Notes: generated by a model from the sequence alone, not told the origin. Positions 23,489 through 36,551 are shown, counted from the first letter of the stretch. The stretch: DNA of 64,000 nt from Proteles cristata cristata (GCA_017311185.1 JAESUZ010005169.1:981001-1045000); one strand, 5' to 3'. Numbers and translations: made by a program.

Positions 23489-24453
23489 ATGGCTGTACTG
23501 CCAAATAGAAATAAAGAATGATAGAAATAAGGCTGAGGAAAGATGTTGCAAGCACTGGGAACAACATGTAAAAAGAGTTGAATCATGAAGAAGGTAGCAT
23601 GTGTTGTTATTAAAACATAAAAGAATAATACAGCAGCTGAAATATGGAGAAAATTTAAGTGAGGCAAGAGAGAAATGTAGGAAGTAAACTAAACTGATGG
23701 TAGTACATATGAAGGATTTTGATTTATGTTATGAAGATGATGAAAAGCCATTTAAGGGTTTTAAGTTTACGTGGAATATGAGTGTGTTTGTGTGTGGGGG
23801 AGGGAGTGCATATTATTTGTGCATGTGAAGGGAGCTGTTGCTTAAAAGATTATTCTGATTTCTGTATTGGAAATGGATGGCCAGGGGCCAAAAGTAGAGG
23901 TTAAATAATGTCAACCAGGAGATTGCAGTAGTCCTAGAAATACACTTTGGTGAGTTGGAATAGGGTTGTGATAATGGAGGTATAGAGAATCTGTTCAGCA
24001 TTGTTTTTCAGGACTTAAAATAAACTGGATCAATGATGTACTAGATGTGAGGAAAGAGGAAAATGAAGATGGAGAAGAAAATCTTACAGTTTTTTTTCTT
24101 TGTGTAACTGAACAGACCATATTTCCATTACCAAAAGTTCAAAGCCACTAAAAGAATAATAAGCCAAGGGCAATCATGAGTGACGAGAGGACACTAAACT
24201 GAGCCTTGCATAATGTGTTAATAACAACTTTCTGGTAAGAAAGTAGAGAAGAAACCTGTAAGAGGTGTTAGGGTGCAGTAATAAGGAAGAGTGAAAAAAA
24301 AAACAAAAAAACAGTATACTCAATAGAGGTTAAGGGAAAAGTTTAAGAAGAAGGGAAAGGTAAATAGTCAATTGAATGTTACTTAGAAGTCAAAAAAAAA
24401 GATAAATAGACTTGATATGGTGTCATAGACATCCACATACAACTTTCAGTCTT
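23489..24453. other. Unassigned unique sequence, 1 kb
   Basis: Nothing recognised. Short ORFs on the minus strand show no domain. Confidence 0.5.
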
Positions 24454-24471
24454 ACTAATATGTTGAATGTT

Positions 24472-24535
24472 GTGGGGATTCCGTGGTGTAGCGGTCATCA
24501 CGCTCGCCTCATATGCAAGAGGTTCCCTGTTAGAA
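24472..24535 (+). pseudogene. tRNA-Val-like fragment, 3'-truncated, no A tail, flanked by TSD
   Basis: From 24477 the text matches the first three quarters of a tRNA-Val: acceptor 5' strand, D arm with TGGTGTAGCGG (A-box like), anticodon arm CTCGC-CTCATAT-GCAAG, variable loop AGGTT. It stops in a degraded T arm. The anticodon position reads CAT where tRNA-Val has CAC or AAC, so it cannot act as a Val tRNA and lacks the 3' acceptor strand. A direct repeat of 18 bp with 16 matches (ACTAATATGTT core) flanks it at 24454-24471 and 24536-24553, so it was inserted. There is no poly(A). This fits the class called tailless retropseudogenes. Confidence 0.65.
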
Positions 24536-24553
24536 ACTAATATGTTTAGTGTT

Positions 24554-25384
24554 CTAAATTTGATTCAGGCACTAACAGGTATGCAGTTTATATTCTGAAC
24601 CTTTTAGCTTATCTCCTTTTAAAATAAGAAAAAACTAAGAGGAAAAGATGATTAAAATATATGATCTCTGAAGTTCTTCCTACTGTGAAAATTCTGTGAT
24701 AACAATTAAACTGATTAACATAGAGAAAAAAGAAAGTATAGATATCAAGAGAATATTGGTACTCACTGAAATGATTTCCTTGAAACAGCACCTACTCTAG
24801 TAGTAACTATTCTTTAATAAGAACCCTGACTACACCTAAGCCCAGAAGATAAAAGTGGTTGAGTGCTTCTTTTGGAAAACTCTGAAATGAATAAACTGCA
24901 GATATTTGCAGACAGACTTCCCTTCAATGATTAAGAAGAAACCAGTCCTGGAAAAGGAAAGCCCATCTATTCTCATTGGAATCACCTGGAAAATTGCTTT
25001 ATAAGTAGATCCTCTAGTAGTAGCACAGCTATTTGGGCAGTTTTGTGGAAACAGCAATTATAGGGGTGGGAGAGGAGGACTAAGAAAATAATGATATTGT
25101 AGATTGTGGTAAATATTAGTTTGTTACCAAAGTAATCAGCAATCTCAGACATATGTACATGAGTGTAGTGTGGAAATTTGCAGAATTAGCTTTAAAGAAG
25201 ACTATCAATGAGATACATTAATTTTGTTTATACATTACATACTGCATTAGAAGATAAAGGGCAGTATAATAAGAGACTCATGCAATGTATTAAGCCACAG
25301 TAAACCATGGTAAACCTCACTTTCCTGACCTGTACAAAAAGAATATTTATAGACATGCAATGAAATTATAAATACGTATTAAGT
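24554..25384. other. Unassigned unique sequence
   Basis: Nothing recognised beyond short chance ORFs. Confidence 0.5.
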
Positions 25385-25760
25385 ATTCATTTATACGTAT
25401 TGTTTCAATATCTATTTTATTTCCTATTTTCTGCTGGGCACTAGAACCTTCACTCTAGAACTTGCATCTTAGTTGAGAAAATAGACAAGTAAATAAACTT
25501 AGTCAACCCAAAGTTAGGGTAGTCTTACACAGGGGCACTTATTTGGAGAAATCAGAAGGATCTTCCCAGATGAGATGATGTGTAAGCGAGATCTCAAAGA
25601 TGAATAGTCAAGAAATAGTATGTGTGGGGGGAATAGAAATAATCCAAGTTTTGGACAAAAACAATCCAAAGGACTAGAAGGGAGGAAAAGCCTATTGTGT
25701 ATGTGGTAATTGATGTAGGACAGTTTGGATGGAGAATTGAGCAAGCTTGTAGGGGTAAGA
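25385..25760 (-). mobile_element. L2 element, reverse
   Basis: Reversed L2 body: CTGGGCACTAGAACCTTCAC, TTGCATCTTAGTTGAGAAAA, AGACAAGTAAATAAACTTAG, then GATGTGTAAGCGAGATCTCA. Order and spacing fit L2; sequence is highly diverged. Confidence 0.7.
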
Positions 25761-26092
25761 GCAAAGAGAAAATTAGAGACTCATTCTCATAAGGCTAGTG
25801 TGCCATGCTCATAGTAGTTTTGGGCAGAGGTTGTCTTAGTCACGTTTGAGTTGTCACTTTATGGAGTTTGTATAAAGTCATTTTATGTTCCATAACAGGA
25901 CATTCCAGGTGAATGATGATGGAGAGCTGAATTAGAGGTTTGATTGTAGAGATGGAGAGAGTTAGGTATATGGCAGAGCTCTTAAGAGGTATAAGAAACA
26001 AGATTATGTGATTGGCAGGGAATGGGGATAAAGATGCCATCAGGGTTTTTTCTGGGACACCTGAATGGATAAAGGGCCATTCTCTGAGATAG
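25761..26092. other. Unassigned sequence
   Basis: About 330 bp between the L2 and the MaLR LTR. Nothing recognised. Confidence 0.45.
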
Positions 26093-26466
26093 TGTCTTGG
26101 TCTTCTTGGGATGCTATAATGAAGTACCATAGACTAGGTAGCTTATAAACAGTAGAAATTTATTTCTCACAATTCTAGAAGCTGGAATTCAAGATTAGTG
26201 TGTTATTGTATGGTCACGTTCTGGCAAGGGCCCTCTCACAGGCTGTAGATGGCCAACTTCTCATATTCTGACATGATGGAGAGCAGAGACTGCAAAAACC
26301 AACTGTCTTGTGATTCTTACAGTAATCCTATTATGAGGGCTCCACCCTCATGATCCCATCTAATCCTAATCACCTCCCAAAGGCACCACATTCTAATATC
26401 ATCACCTTGGGAGATAGGGTTTCAATAATTGAATTTTGAGAGGACATAAACATTCAATACATAATA
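26093..26466 (-). mobile_element. MaLR LTR (MLT1/MST-like), reverse
   Basis: Reads as the reverse complement of a MaLR LTR: GTACCATAGACTAGGTAGCT, GAAATTTATTTCTCACAATT (AAATAAA in sense, the poly(A) signal), GGGCTCCACCCTCATGATCC, and TCACCTCCCAAAGGCACCAC. Solo LTR; no internal sequence is attached. Assigned by memory of MLT1A/MST-type LTRs. Confidence 0.88.
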
Positions 26467-27226
26467 TATGGGAAGAAAGGAGAAGAATATAGTGCTTTCC
26501 AGTAAGCCCAATTAGAGTTTGAAGTATCATGAGATACTCATGTGGGTAGTTTAGCTGAAAGTTGGATGTATATGTGACTGGATTTCAGAACGGATATTTA
26601 GGTAAAAATAAAAGTAATGTTTGACTCAGTGGGAGTAGAATTAGGGTTATCTAGGAAAAACATTTAGAGTAAGAGGAGGGGAGGAAAAACTCTGAAGGAT
26701 ATAACATACAAACAAGAAGCAAATTAATAGAGAAAATAGAGGAAACTGAGAAGTAGAAACCAGAGAGACAGAAGGAAAGAAAATATCAAGTTTGGAAATA
26801 TAGGTGCCAAAGGGAAGAAAAACCCTTCAAGAAAAAGGGAGTTGTCAATAGTTTCAAATTCTTGAAAAAATACAATAAAAATAAATTACTAGATTTACTA
26901 AATATGAAACTACTGAAAGATTTCATGAAAGCAGTTTTTGTGGGGTCATTCAGTTAAATGGCATGTGGCTTTGCTTTGAGCTCTGAGTGGGATATTAGGC
27001 AAAAAGGAAGGGCAGCTGTGTCAAGAAACTTGTCTGTGTTAGGTTATTTGGCTCATTTCAATGCTGACATTAGGAGCCTATAGATAAGAAGCTAAAAATA
27101 ACAAAGTATTGAGGATTGAAGAAGGATTATCTGAAGAGTTAATTTCTTCTGGAGGAAGTTTCTCTTCTCTATGCAGAAAAGACATGTTTGGATATGTTAT
27201 ACCTAATAACTGACTAGCTTACATAT
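26467..27226. other. Unassigned unique sequence
   Basis: Purine-rich in places (26640-26840). No repeat or exon recognised. Confidence 0.5.
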
Positions 27227-27238
27227 TAAAGCAGTATT

Positions 27239-27453
27239 TTTTTTAAATGTTTTATTTATTTCTAGGAGAGAGAGAGAGACAGCATGAGCAGGGAAGGGTC
27301 AGAGAAAGAGGGAGATACAGACTCTGAAATAGGCTCCAGGTTCTGAGCTGGCAGTCAGCACAGAGCCCGAGGCGGGGCTCGAACCCACGAATTGCGAGAT
27401 CATGACCTAAGCAAAAGTTGGACGCTCAACCGACTAAGCCACCCAGGCGCCCC
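27239..27453 (-). mobile_element. Felid SINE, reverse
   Basis: Tail, CTAGGAGAGAG, body and head GCCACCCAGGCGCCCC. Reversed B-box CTCGAACCCACG is intact. Target duplication TAAAGCAGTATT at 27227-27238 and 27454-27465, perfect. Confidence 0.96.
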
Positions 27454-27574
27454 TAAAGCAGTATTATTAATGCTTGGTTTGGTTTAGAAAGTGACCATTT
27501 CTTTGAAATGCCTCAAAACCTCAGTTGCATAGGAGACACAGCTTGAGGCCTTTGTAAAGCCAAAAGGAAGGTAA

Positions 27575-27609
27575 ACACACACACACACGCACACACACGC
27601 ACACACACA
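27575..27609 (+). repeat. (AC)n microsatellite with two G interruptions
   Basis: Three AC blocks separated by CG dinucleotides. Confidence 0.93.
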
Positions 27610-29244
27610 GAGAGCAGATTAAATACTATTCATATAAAGAAATACACATTAGACCCATAATCCTGTACGTTTCTGAGCAGAGGTGTGATAAGCATATGAA
27701 CAGGTTGATCAAATTTCCAAAGACAGTACAGTAGTGTCTGTACACTAACTTCAAGACAACCACTCTACTCAGTGTAAAAAATCCATTTACCTGGGTGTCT
27801 GTCAACTTATACACAATAGACAAAGAATTCTAACAACTGTGGACTTTATACTTGTAGTTGATGGGATTGTTGTCCTGTAGACTCAGATGAAAAGATTCAT
27901 TTTATAAAACCAGGACTTCTTCCCAACCCCCAATAAATAAATCCCCACATTTTAATTTTTCTCATGTTGAAACTTTCATAAAGGATCAGTTTATCAGCTT
28001 CGCAAATAAGGGTAGTGGAAGCCATAGGGAAAGAGAATGTCTTCTGTTTCTTGGTATAAGTACCCTTTTGAATTCACAATAGTATGTGAGCACGCTTATA
28101 GCATTTTCAATATAACATTAGAGTGTGAAAAAGAAAAGGCAGCGATCACCCTGAGAGAAATGCTATTGAGAATAACTGGAAAAAAGTCATCTTCGTCATG
28201 GTAAGATTCACAAAGTAATTCCATGGCAGAAAAGTCAAGGTAAATATTTACTCCAACTTTCTTAGAACCTGCAGGAGGCTAAAACCTTTAGTGTTTCTAT
28301 TTTAATATTTATCTCATGCTTTCGTAAATTAGTTTCATGATCATCATTTCCCAAAAGGTCACTATTTGAGGAAATTGCTGCATGGGGACCATTCTCTGAT
28401 GCTGATACAGAACAAAAGTTTTGTGGGTTTTTTTTTCTAGTAAGGAAAAAAATATCCCCATCGGGCCTTTGGCATAGAAGAAATCCAGTGTTTCTGTATA
28501 TATCTTGGTCCCTCTCCCAGAGGTTGGGCCACCCATATCACATGGGAAGAATACATACTATTTAGCTATTTTGTTTGTGAAGGAATTCGAAGGTAACCCT
28601 GAGAGGAAAATTTCAGAATTCATGATGGTGGCTAAACCACCAAATGAGTAAACGTGAATATTGCAACTTATTGTGATTTTTCAGGATTAAATGACTCAAA
28701 ACTCCTGTGCATATTTGATTTATCCTTCATGCATGGATAAAAGAAACTCTGTGATTAAAAAAAAATGTTTTTGCTTTCTATCTCATCTGCCACCGTGTTC
28801 AACTCCATGAACTTTATCTGAATCTAGTATAATAGAAGTATTATATAAGTATTTAGTCATTGTTCATTTTCAGTTTATTCAAGGGTCCAAACTTGTCAGT
28901 CATTGATCAAACTAGAATTCAAATAATGAACTTATTTTGTATTAAATCAAGTATCTCTGAGGTGTATATGTGGGGGTGAGTATATGTAGAAGATACTTTG
29001 CACCTTAACTAAAATTCTTGAATCTGTGCAGTTAGATGTTAGCATATTTTGGAAAGAAATAAATAGAGCAGGAAAGGGGAGTAAAGATGTTATAACTTCT
29101 TTGCTAGGAAACGGAGGAGATAATGGCGAAAAGGATTCAGAGAGAGCTATAGGAAGTTACAAAAAGATTTAAGAACAAATTTTGATACATTGTTTATCTG
29201 GATTATAGTTGTTTACATCATAGTTTTAAGGAGAACGTTTAAGA
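27610..29244. other. Unassigned unique sequence, 1.6 kb
   Basis: No repeat family recognised. No exon-like signal by eye. Confidence 0.5.
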
Positions 29245-29450
29245 TTACAGGTTAGATAAGATTCATGATTTGAATTGTGCCTTCACCTCTTCATTTGGTA
29301 TAACCTTCAGCAAGTTACTTTTTCTCAAAAAACTGTAGTTTCCTTATCAATAAAATTGAAATGATAATATCTTCCTTATTGAGTTGCCAAGGAGGTCAAA
29401 TAAAATAAAGCCTGTGAAAATCCTTTTTAAATTATAAGAAGTTATACAAA
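29245..29450 (+). mobile_element. MIR element, forward
   Basis: MIR order: CTTCAGCAAGTTACTTTTTC, AGTTTCCTTATCAATAAAAT, GATAATATCTTCCTTATTGA, then GAGGTCAAATAAAATAAAGC. Diverged but collinear. Confidence 0.85.
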
Positions 29451-30344
29451 TATTAGGAACATTATACATGGAAAATTCTCCAAATAGATTAAATCTTAAA
29501 AATTCTTCCTGCATTTTATTTATGAAAGAGACATATAAATGGCTCCATTGCCCAGCTACCTTAACTGGCAGAAAGTTGAATGTCTCGCTGTTGACTATCA
29601 GTAACACTCAAGGGGGAGACACAGTCCTAAGAGGAGGCTGTGTTTGGTTTTCACTTTATAACTGGGAGAGAGCTAGAGTCTAATCAGTCTACTCCTGCCA
29701 GAACTCATTGCTGTGACATGGTATTTCTAGCAAAAATGGATCGTATACAGTCCACCAGCTTATGGTGGGTCATTGCGGATACTCTAGTCAGGCTGCCATG
29801 GTTTTGCAGAGAGGACAATCCCACTCATGCTAAACTCAAGCAGGTGCTCTGCATTGGCTGCAGCCCTTAGGAAAATCTAATATTTTCTTTACGTTGTTTA
29901 TATTTCCATTTCTGTATCTGCTAGGGCACAAGTAGGCTCTTGGAACTCCATTCACTTCAGGACCGCTATCAGCCACATCAGGGACCCATTAATAGTCAGC
30001 CTTTTCCCTGCCAATCAATTCATGTTCTCAAGAAGAGCAAGATTTCCTTCTAAAGTTCTTGTGCTATATATGTACTTCCTTGTCATTCTGTGGGAGGCTA
30101 AATGAATTTGAATTTGGAGCAATTTACTTTTTTATGAACATCTTCTAAAATCATTCCAATAAATTCCATACCTACATGTGAGGGAAAGCCACTTTCATCC
30201 ATCTCCAGAAGATTTTCTGCCACCTGCTTTGTTCAAGAAGAGAAAGCAAAGACAAAACAAAACTCTTAAATTTAATTTTACCCCTCTAGTAGGCTACATA
30301 GTTAACAGAGTTTGCTAGAGACCAATAATTTTGAAGACCCCATG
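29451..30344. other. Unassigned unique sequence
   Basis: Two overlapping plus-strand ORFs at 29468-29870 (71 and 76 codons) have no recognised domain. Nothing else seen. Confidence 0.45.
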
Positions 30345-30540
30345 TATTAATTGAGCAATGTAAAATGCTATAACAAACAAACCCCAGAATTTCAGAAGCT
30401 TAACACAATAGATGCTTCTCTGTTTCTCATGTAACTGTCCAGGCTGTCTCTAGCATCCAGTTGGCCTATGTTTTCTGCTGGTGAATTAGGGCAGCAAAAA
30501 CATATTGGCTGTTTAACTTGTTTCAGAAGTTGCATCACCT
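30345..30540 (-). mobile_element. Possible LTR fragment (MaLR-like)
   Basis: The text TGCTATAACAAACAAACCCC followed by GAAGCTTAACACAATAGATG has the feel of the reversed end of a MaLR or other LTR, but the match is loose. Confidence 0.3.
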
Positions 30541-31035
30541 CTGTTCACATTTTATTCATAAAAACCAGACAACCCCTCTTCAATCTATGAGGTAGGAGTA
30601 AGGGGACTAGGGAATGTACCAGATACTTGCTAACTGGTAACAACACAGTAACATACAAGGGAAGAAGGACAGCAAAGTATTTCTGCCACATTATTTTTGT
30701 GCTACTACCCTCTAAGCTCTTTGAATTCTGTTCCAGTGTAAATCCAGCACTCACCCTCGCAACTCCTCTGTTCTCCCATATTGATGTTCCAAGAGTCAAA
30801 CCCTTGATTCCTAATTTGGATGATAGAAATTAACTACTAGTAATGTGGATTACAGCCTCCTGTAAGATTTTAAGAGAATATGGCATTTGAATCTTGAATT
30901 ATAGGCTACATAATTGATGAGGTACGGTGTAACAAAAAGGCTGAAAGTCAGAGAGAAATTGAACAACACTGATGTCCACCAACAACCCAATTGTTCTAAT
31001 TTTGTGAGAAACAATGAAAAGTATCACCACTATTT
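30541..31035. other. Unassigned unique sequence
   Basis: ORFs on both strands overlap here (30545-30833) without domain features. Confidence 0.45.
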
Positions 31036-31049
31036 TCATTGAATTTATT

Positions 31050-31270
31050 TAAAAATTTTTTTAATGTTTTATTTATTTTTAGGAGAGAGAGAGAGAGACA
31101 GCGTGAGCAGGGGAGGGTCAGAGAGAGAGGGAGTCACAGGCTGAAACAGGGTCCAGGCTCTGAGCTGGCAGTCAGCACAGAGCCCGACGCGGGGCTCGAA
31201 CCCATGAACTGCGAGATCATGACCTAAGCGAAAGTCGGACGCTTAACCGACTAAGCCACCCAGGCGCCCC
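31050..31270 (-). mobile_element. Young felid SINE, reverse
   Basis: Near-consensus copy with tail TTTTAATGTTTTATTTATTT, GA run, CpG-rich middle (GACGCGGGGCTCGAACCC) and head CCACCCAGGCGCCCC. Target duplication TCATTGAATTTATT perfect at 31036-31049 and 31271-31284. Confidence 0.97.
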
Positions 31271-31284
31271 TCATTGAATTTATT

Positions 31285-31624
31285 AAAGCTAGTATGTATT
31301 TATTGAGATAACTAAAGGTATCTAGATAAACTAGTTAAAGATGAACTAGAGTTTAAGTTTTTTAGATTTTAGATACTCATTGTATGCACTATAAATATTA
31401 GCTGTGCACCTAAATTTCAAAATCCACTATCATGTTTTTCCTTAACTCACTTTGTAATAGAAAGGCAGGCAATGTATAGACTCTAACAGAATTCAAAGAA
31501 AGAGTGCAGATAATAAACAAAGGACATTTTTGCCTTCTGATGCTTACATTGCGATTTTCATTTTGTTAAATAGCTGAGATATGACTCTTCTAAACTCACC
31601 TGATACCATTTGACCTTTTTTCCT
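31285..31624. other. Unassigned unique sequence
   Basis: Nothing recognised. Confidence 0.5.
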
Positions 31625-31880
31625 GTATGCATTCCTCAGTCTTTCCAGGTTTATGGGTGCTGTGCTATTTCTTCTCCTGGGCTTTCTCATCCCCTACCTC
31701 TTGGCATAGCTGACTCTTCTCATCCTTCAGGTACAATCTAAAGTCCATTCCCCCAACCCCACTATTTCTCTAGAATATTTTCCCATCAGTGGAATTCTAT
31801 TCATTTCTTCTTTGTATTTATATAAACATCTGAAATTATATACAATCATAAATCTCTGGCTAAATATTCACATATTCAGT
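31625..31880 (+). mobile_element. L2 element, forward
   Basis: L2 order: CTCTTGGCATAGCTGACTCT, CTCATCCTTCAGGTACAATC, then ATTTTCCCATCA and TTCTTTGTATTTATATAAAC. Diverged. Confidence 0.68.
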
Positions 31881-32584
31881 TGTTCTAGAAATGTAGCTTT
31901 CTGCTTTCTTTTCCTAAAATCGAACTGAATTTCATGTTAAGAAAATCCTAGGTCACATTTCATGAGGTGACAGAAACTTTATCTCAGTACATTAAGGACA
32001 CACTAACCCCTCCCTCTGCCACCAAATTATGAATTGCCACTAAATTTTAGGGATTCACCTAATGCCCCTTAATAGGAGGTAGGGTGTGTTACATGGCGGG
32101 GGGGTGGGGGTGGGAATCCTGTGATGTGTTCTTTTCTGTGAAACTAAATGAACTTTGAGCTTCAGGACTCCATCCATATTCTTGTATCCAGTCTTGTATT
32201 CTTTCTATTATAAGAGAAACCCCCAGTTGTGTAAGCTTTAAGTCTCACAAAACCTAAATCTGTTCCTGATAATACTTTTAGAAAGTCCGTAGAACTAAAT
32301 GGTGTCTTTTCACTAGTTAATCCTTCCATGCAAGTATTATTTTCACTTGGGGAGCCTCAGATTAAGAGGAATAGGGACAAATTGCTTGCTGTGATATTTC
32401 TGACATTGGAGGAATGTTTGACGCTTCTACCACATTTATGCCTCGAAAAAGAAGCCTCTGTGGCCACAGTGACCATGTTTGAAAGACTGATAGATTCTCA
32501 CGCAAAGGTAAAATACAGTATTATTATTTCCAAAAGAAGGAATTAAAAGAGGGAACAAGGAATAAAGCAGGCTTATTGGGGACC
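31881..32584. other. Unassigned unique sequence
   Basis: Contains a short G run near 32098-32112. Nothing else recognised. Confidence 0.45.
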
Positions 32585-32730
32585 AAATATATGCTAAGCA
32601 CTTTACATTTTCTCATTATTTATTATGGACAGAGGAATACAAAATAGATACGATTCGCATCTCTTTACAGAATAGAAAACCTCAGAAGGAGTGAATTTTC
32701 TTCCCCAGGTCACTTATAAGTGTCCAAATA
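32585..32730 (-). mobile_element. MIR element, reverse
   Basis: Reversed MIR: TGCTAAGCACTTTACATTTT, TCGCATCTCTTTACAGAATA, then TTCTTCCCCAGGTCACTTAT. Confidence 0.78.
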
Positions 32731-35274
32731 GATACACTTCCTTCCTTATGGCTCCCAGTTCTTTGCAGGTATAATAAATACGCTGTGGAATATGTCTCTT
32801 AGTATGATGTGCTTAAAACCAGCACTGCTACGTAATATGAACATTATATGTATGCTTTTATTAATAAAAGAATTATATTCCTTAAATATGAATTGTGTAT
32901 TCTACACATATTCTTAAGATACCCTATATATTTTGACCACAGCAACCAAAGAAACAGACAAATGAAAGAGAAACACAAAGAAATAGGTATATGCACACAA
33001 ACCACCTTTTGTATGAGAGACATAGTGAAGCAACCATGTATACTGCAGTGAGACCTTTGGCCATCAGAGAAACATTCCAAAGATGATAGAAGAAATCAAA
33101 CTGGATTGGAGCTCGTGGGTGGGGATGGCAGGGGTGGGAATCTCATGGCTAGAGAAGAAAAAGCTGCTTTAGAAAGAGAGAGAGAGGGAGAAGTATAAAC
33201 AAACAAACAAACAACAATGGAAGGATTCAAAATAAAATAAAACAAAGCTCTTCCATTATTTTCAATCCCATAAGGAGCATGCAAAACAACAACTCGCTGT
33301 CAGAGTGAAACTCTGAGTGTTCCCATCAGAACTAAGTTACATTAAACAGGAGCAGCTCTCGTGGTATTATCTGCTGTCATTTCTTGGTAAATCCGTGTCA
33401 TTAGCATTGATTTCTCAAGGAGAGATTAAAAGAGGTTTAGTTAGGAGAGTAAGGCAGGAGTGGATATTATCCAAGCCAATGCAGCTCTGGGTCTCAAAGA
33501 TGACATTTTCCTCTCTGCTTCATTAACTTGCAGAGCTTGTTGAGCTTTGGCTGTTTCTAATTAATTCTTTTACTGGCTTTTTTGAATGTGTATCATCGCT
33601 GGCAAACCATATAAAATGAAGAAATCTCTCTAAGGTTTTACCCTTTTAATTATTATTTTTATTGCTTAAATGAAGCTCCAGAATTGCAAATGTTGACATT
33701 TTGGTTTATTCTAGTCATTAGAGTTTTCAAAGGGGGGGAAAAGAAGAAAAAGAAAGAAAGAGGAGGAGGAACAGGGTAAGGTGGAGAGGTGGTGTTGAGC
33801 CAAGGAAATGAGAGGAGGTTGGGTCTCAATTGTGGAGATAAACACCAAGAAGAGAAAAACAAACAGGTTTGTTGAAAGTGACCTCCATGATGGTTTTGCC
33901 CTTTCACAAAAGAGCAGGAAATGAAATATCATTAGAGGTAATTCCTAGTGGTCTCACACCAGCCAATACTCAGATTACACAGTGCTTGGTACTGATCATG
34001 TCCTTTGTTTTTATTTAAACAAGTAGTTCCTAGCAAGTGTGGTACACAGTTTGTGTGCATGTGTGTGTTTGTTTCCTTTTGGATATTAGAAATATGAATA
34101 ACTTTGGGAAAAATAAATTTCAGTCACAACAAATTAGTTAACAAGGAAATTTGTTTTCATGATTCAAAGAGCAGTCCCTTAGAACAGCCAGCTCTGGCAG
34201 GCGAGTAAGTCAGTTTCAACCAATATTAATGGAATACCTATGTAAAACATACTGTGTTGGCCATGTGTATATATGCTGAAGGATGTTTATAGGTAGACTA
34301 TTATAAAGAAATTTTGGAGAAATCTACCTGTTAGTATTTTACATGGAGTCATAAGACGCATTCAAATAAAAACATAACACATGCTATTACCAATAGTTTC
34401 CTTCCCATACATTGAAAGGAAGTTTGATTTACAAGTCCATTTTTGAAGTTGGGAGGCACTTTTTCCTGTAGAATTGTGTTTTAGACAGGGTGTTTTAGTT
34501 CCCAAGCCACTCACAAAAGCCTACTTAAGTCATAATGTAGCTGAACTACAGTAATGTCCTAATAACACTATGGAAACTAAATACAAAGTCAAGCAACATT
34601 TCTGTAGGGTAATGCATTCAGAATTTAAATTTGCATCTCCAAGAATGGGTCTCTGCCTGCTGTTATCGGTAGGAAGTTAATCTTAACTCCAAGTCCTTAG
34701 GGCCCCTTTCATTTGTACTCAGAGCTTCAGCAGGGCAAGGCCTGTAGATGTGTAGAAGTAGGCACTGAGGCACAGTAGGGAAGTATCAGAGCATAATGGT
34801 GATGAATTTTGAGAAATTGAGGCTTTTGGTCTGTTTGAATCCCTGGGGGAATGGTTTGGCTTGGCCAGTCCCTGGTTACAAAGTTGTTTCTCATTTATAT
34901 ACTATAAAAAAAGGATGGGTTTCTCTTCTTGCTGTCCCCCAGGATTAACCTCACAACTTTTCTCTCCTTTTAGCCTATCCCTGAAAGATTGCATACTTCT
35001 TTTAAGAATGTTTCGGATTTGTTTGCTTTTTTTCCCCTAAATGCTTATTTGAAGTCAAAGAAGATACAGAAGAAAAGGCTTTTCTTCTTTTTCTACTTCC
35101 ATACCCATCTCCTTTTCCCTCAGTGTATTTTCTAATGTTGTAGCTTAAACCCTAGAGAAAAAGCCAAAATATGTGCATAATAATTTACATTTCAAAGAAC
35201 TAACTGAACAGTTATGCCATCCCTATCCAGGAAATGAGATCATTGAGAGGATAACACAATAATATAAAAAATAA
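32731..35274. other. Unassigned unique sequence, 2.5 kb, repeat-poor
   Basis: No transposon recognised except a faint L2-like scrap near 34205-34270. Purine-rich segment at 33730-33775. ORFs on both strands (32844-33526) lack domains. A repeat-poor stretch this long stands out in this window. Confidence 0.45.
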
Positions 35275-35455
35275 TAATAACTCATATTTATTGATTACAT
35301 ACTATGTGCCACATGGTGTTTTAGGTAATTTGCATGCATTAACTCACTGGATATTCATAAATGTTCCAAACAGTAAGTACAATTATAAACTCTTGTGTAC
35401 AGATGAGAAAACGGAGGCATTGCCCAAGATCACAGAGCTTCGTGGGTGATGAGGT
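35275..35455 (-). mobile_element. MIR element, reverse
   Basis: Reversed MIR: ATTTATTGATTACATACTAT, GTGCCACATGGTGTTTTAGG, GCATTAACTCACTGG, ACAGATGAGAAAACGGAGGC, CCCAAGATCACAGAG. Better preserved than the others. Confidence 0.88.
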
Positions 35456-36551
35456 GATGATGGTTTCTTCAAAGGGAATGAATGAGGCCCCAGAATGCTG
35501 CAAAGACCAGTGTTGACACCAGGATACCCCAAAGCCACTGGCCTAAGAAAGGCCTGGTTTAGAGGGGATATTATTTACCTCCAGCCTCCCTTTGATTTTA
35601 ATCATCACAGCAGTTAGTTCAGCCCCTACATGTCTGAATTGACTCTAGAATCTAGCAAGGTAAGACAGAGGGATAACATTTCAGAGTACCATCTCTAATA
35701 TATAAGAAAAAATATTTTTCTTATTTTTCTTTAACTCACCTTCATTTCTAAATATAAGTCTCCATTCCTCTAGGTTCTGGAAAATTTAGTTCAGTTGTTC
35801 TTGAAATTTCTGTAGCACAATATAGGATTCTAGGATCTTATGTGTAGATTGAAGGTTTGAATACATGCTGACACATTGTCATCTATCTATATAGATTAAC
35901 TAAGAGACATCCATTATTCCTAGGTATATGATCTCATAGGTTTCCAGGCTCTGTGTTGTCTCCATGCTCAGGACTTAGGAAGTTTTAATAAGTTGGAGAA
36001 TGCTACACCTGGAGCCCATACACTCACTTGCCTTTTTAATTGGGGGGATGGGGATAGGTCTTGCTATTAACCAGCAGTACTGCCTGGATTTAAAGAGCAG
36101 AGCCTCATTGCTCTGGGACCTCCAGATTTTCTTTCCCCAGTTCCAAATCAGCTTGGAAAAACTTTCTATTATCAGGAAAGATTCTCTTTTCACATTCCTT
36201 CATGTGCTTCCTTTAGACCATACCCTTATATCACTTGATCTTTGAAAACATTCTACCTTCTCTGAGGATTTAACCTTTTAAGGAAAAAGAAATCAGAAAC
36301 AGGTGTAGGCGGTTACCCTTTCACGTGAAGCAAGAAAATAATAGAATCAGAGAACTAGTTGAATGAAGGGAAAGGAAAAGGAAGGAATGTGAAGACAAAA
36401 GATAATGCTTTCTTAATATTTCAAAATATTTTCCAATCATAGCAAGAATAAAGAGGAATTCCTAGGAAAAGGCAAAAAGGCAGGAAAAAGAAAGATAAAA
36501 GGGAAGCCAATCACTTTTTGTGTGGCAGCAGCCAGTGGGTAATGGGGATTT
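35456..36551. other. Unassigned unique sequence, 1.1 kb
   Basis: ORFs overlap on opposite strands at 35975-36245 without a domain. Nothing recognised. Confidence 0.5.
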
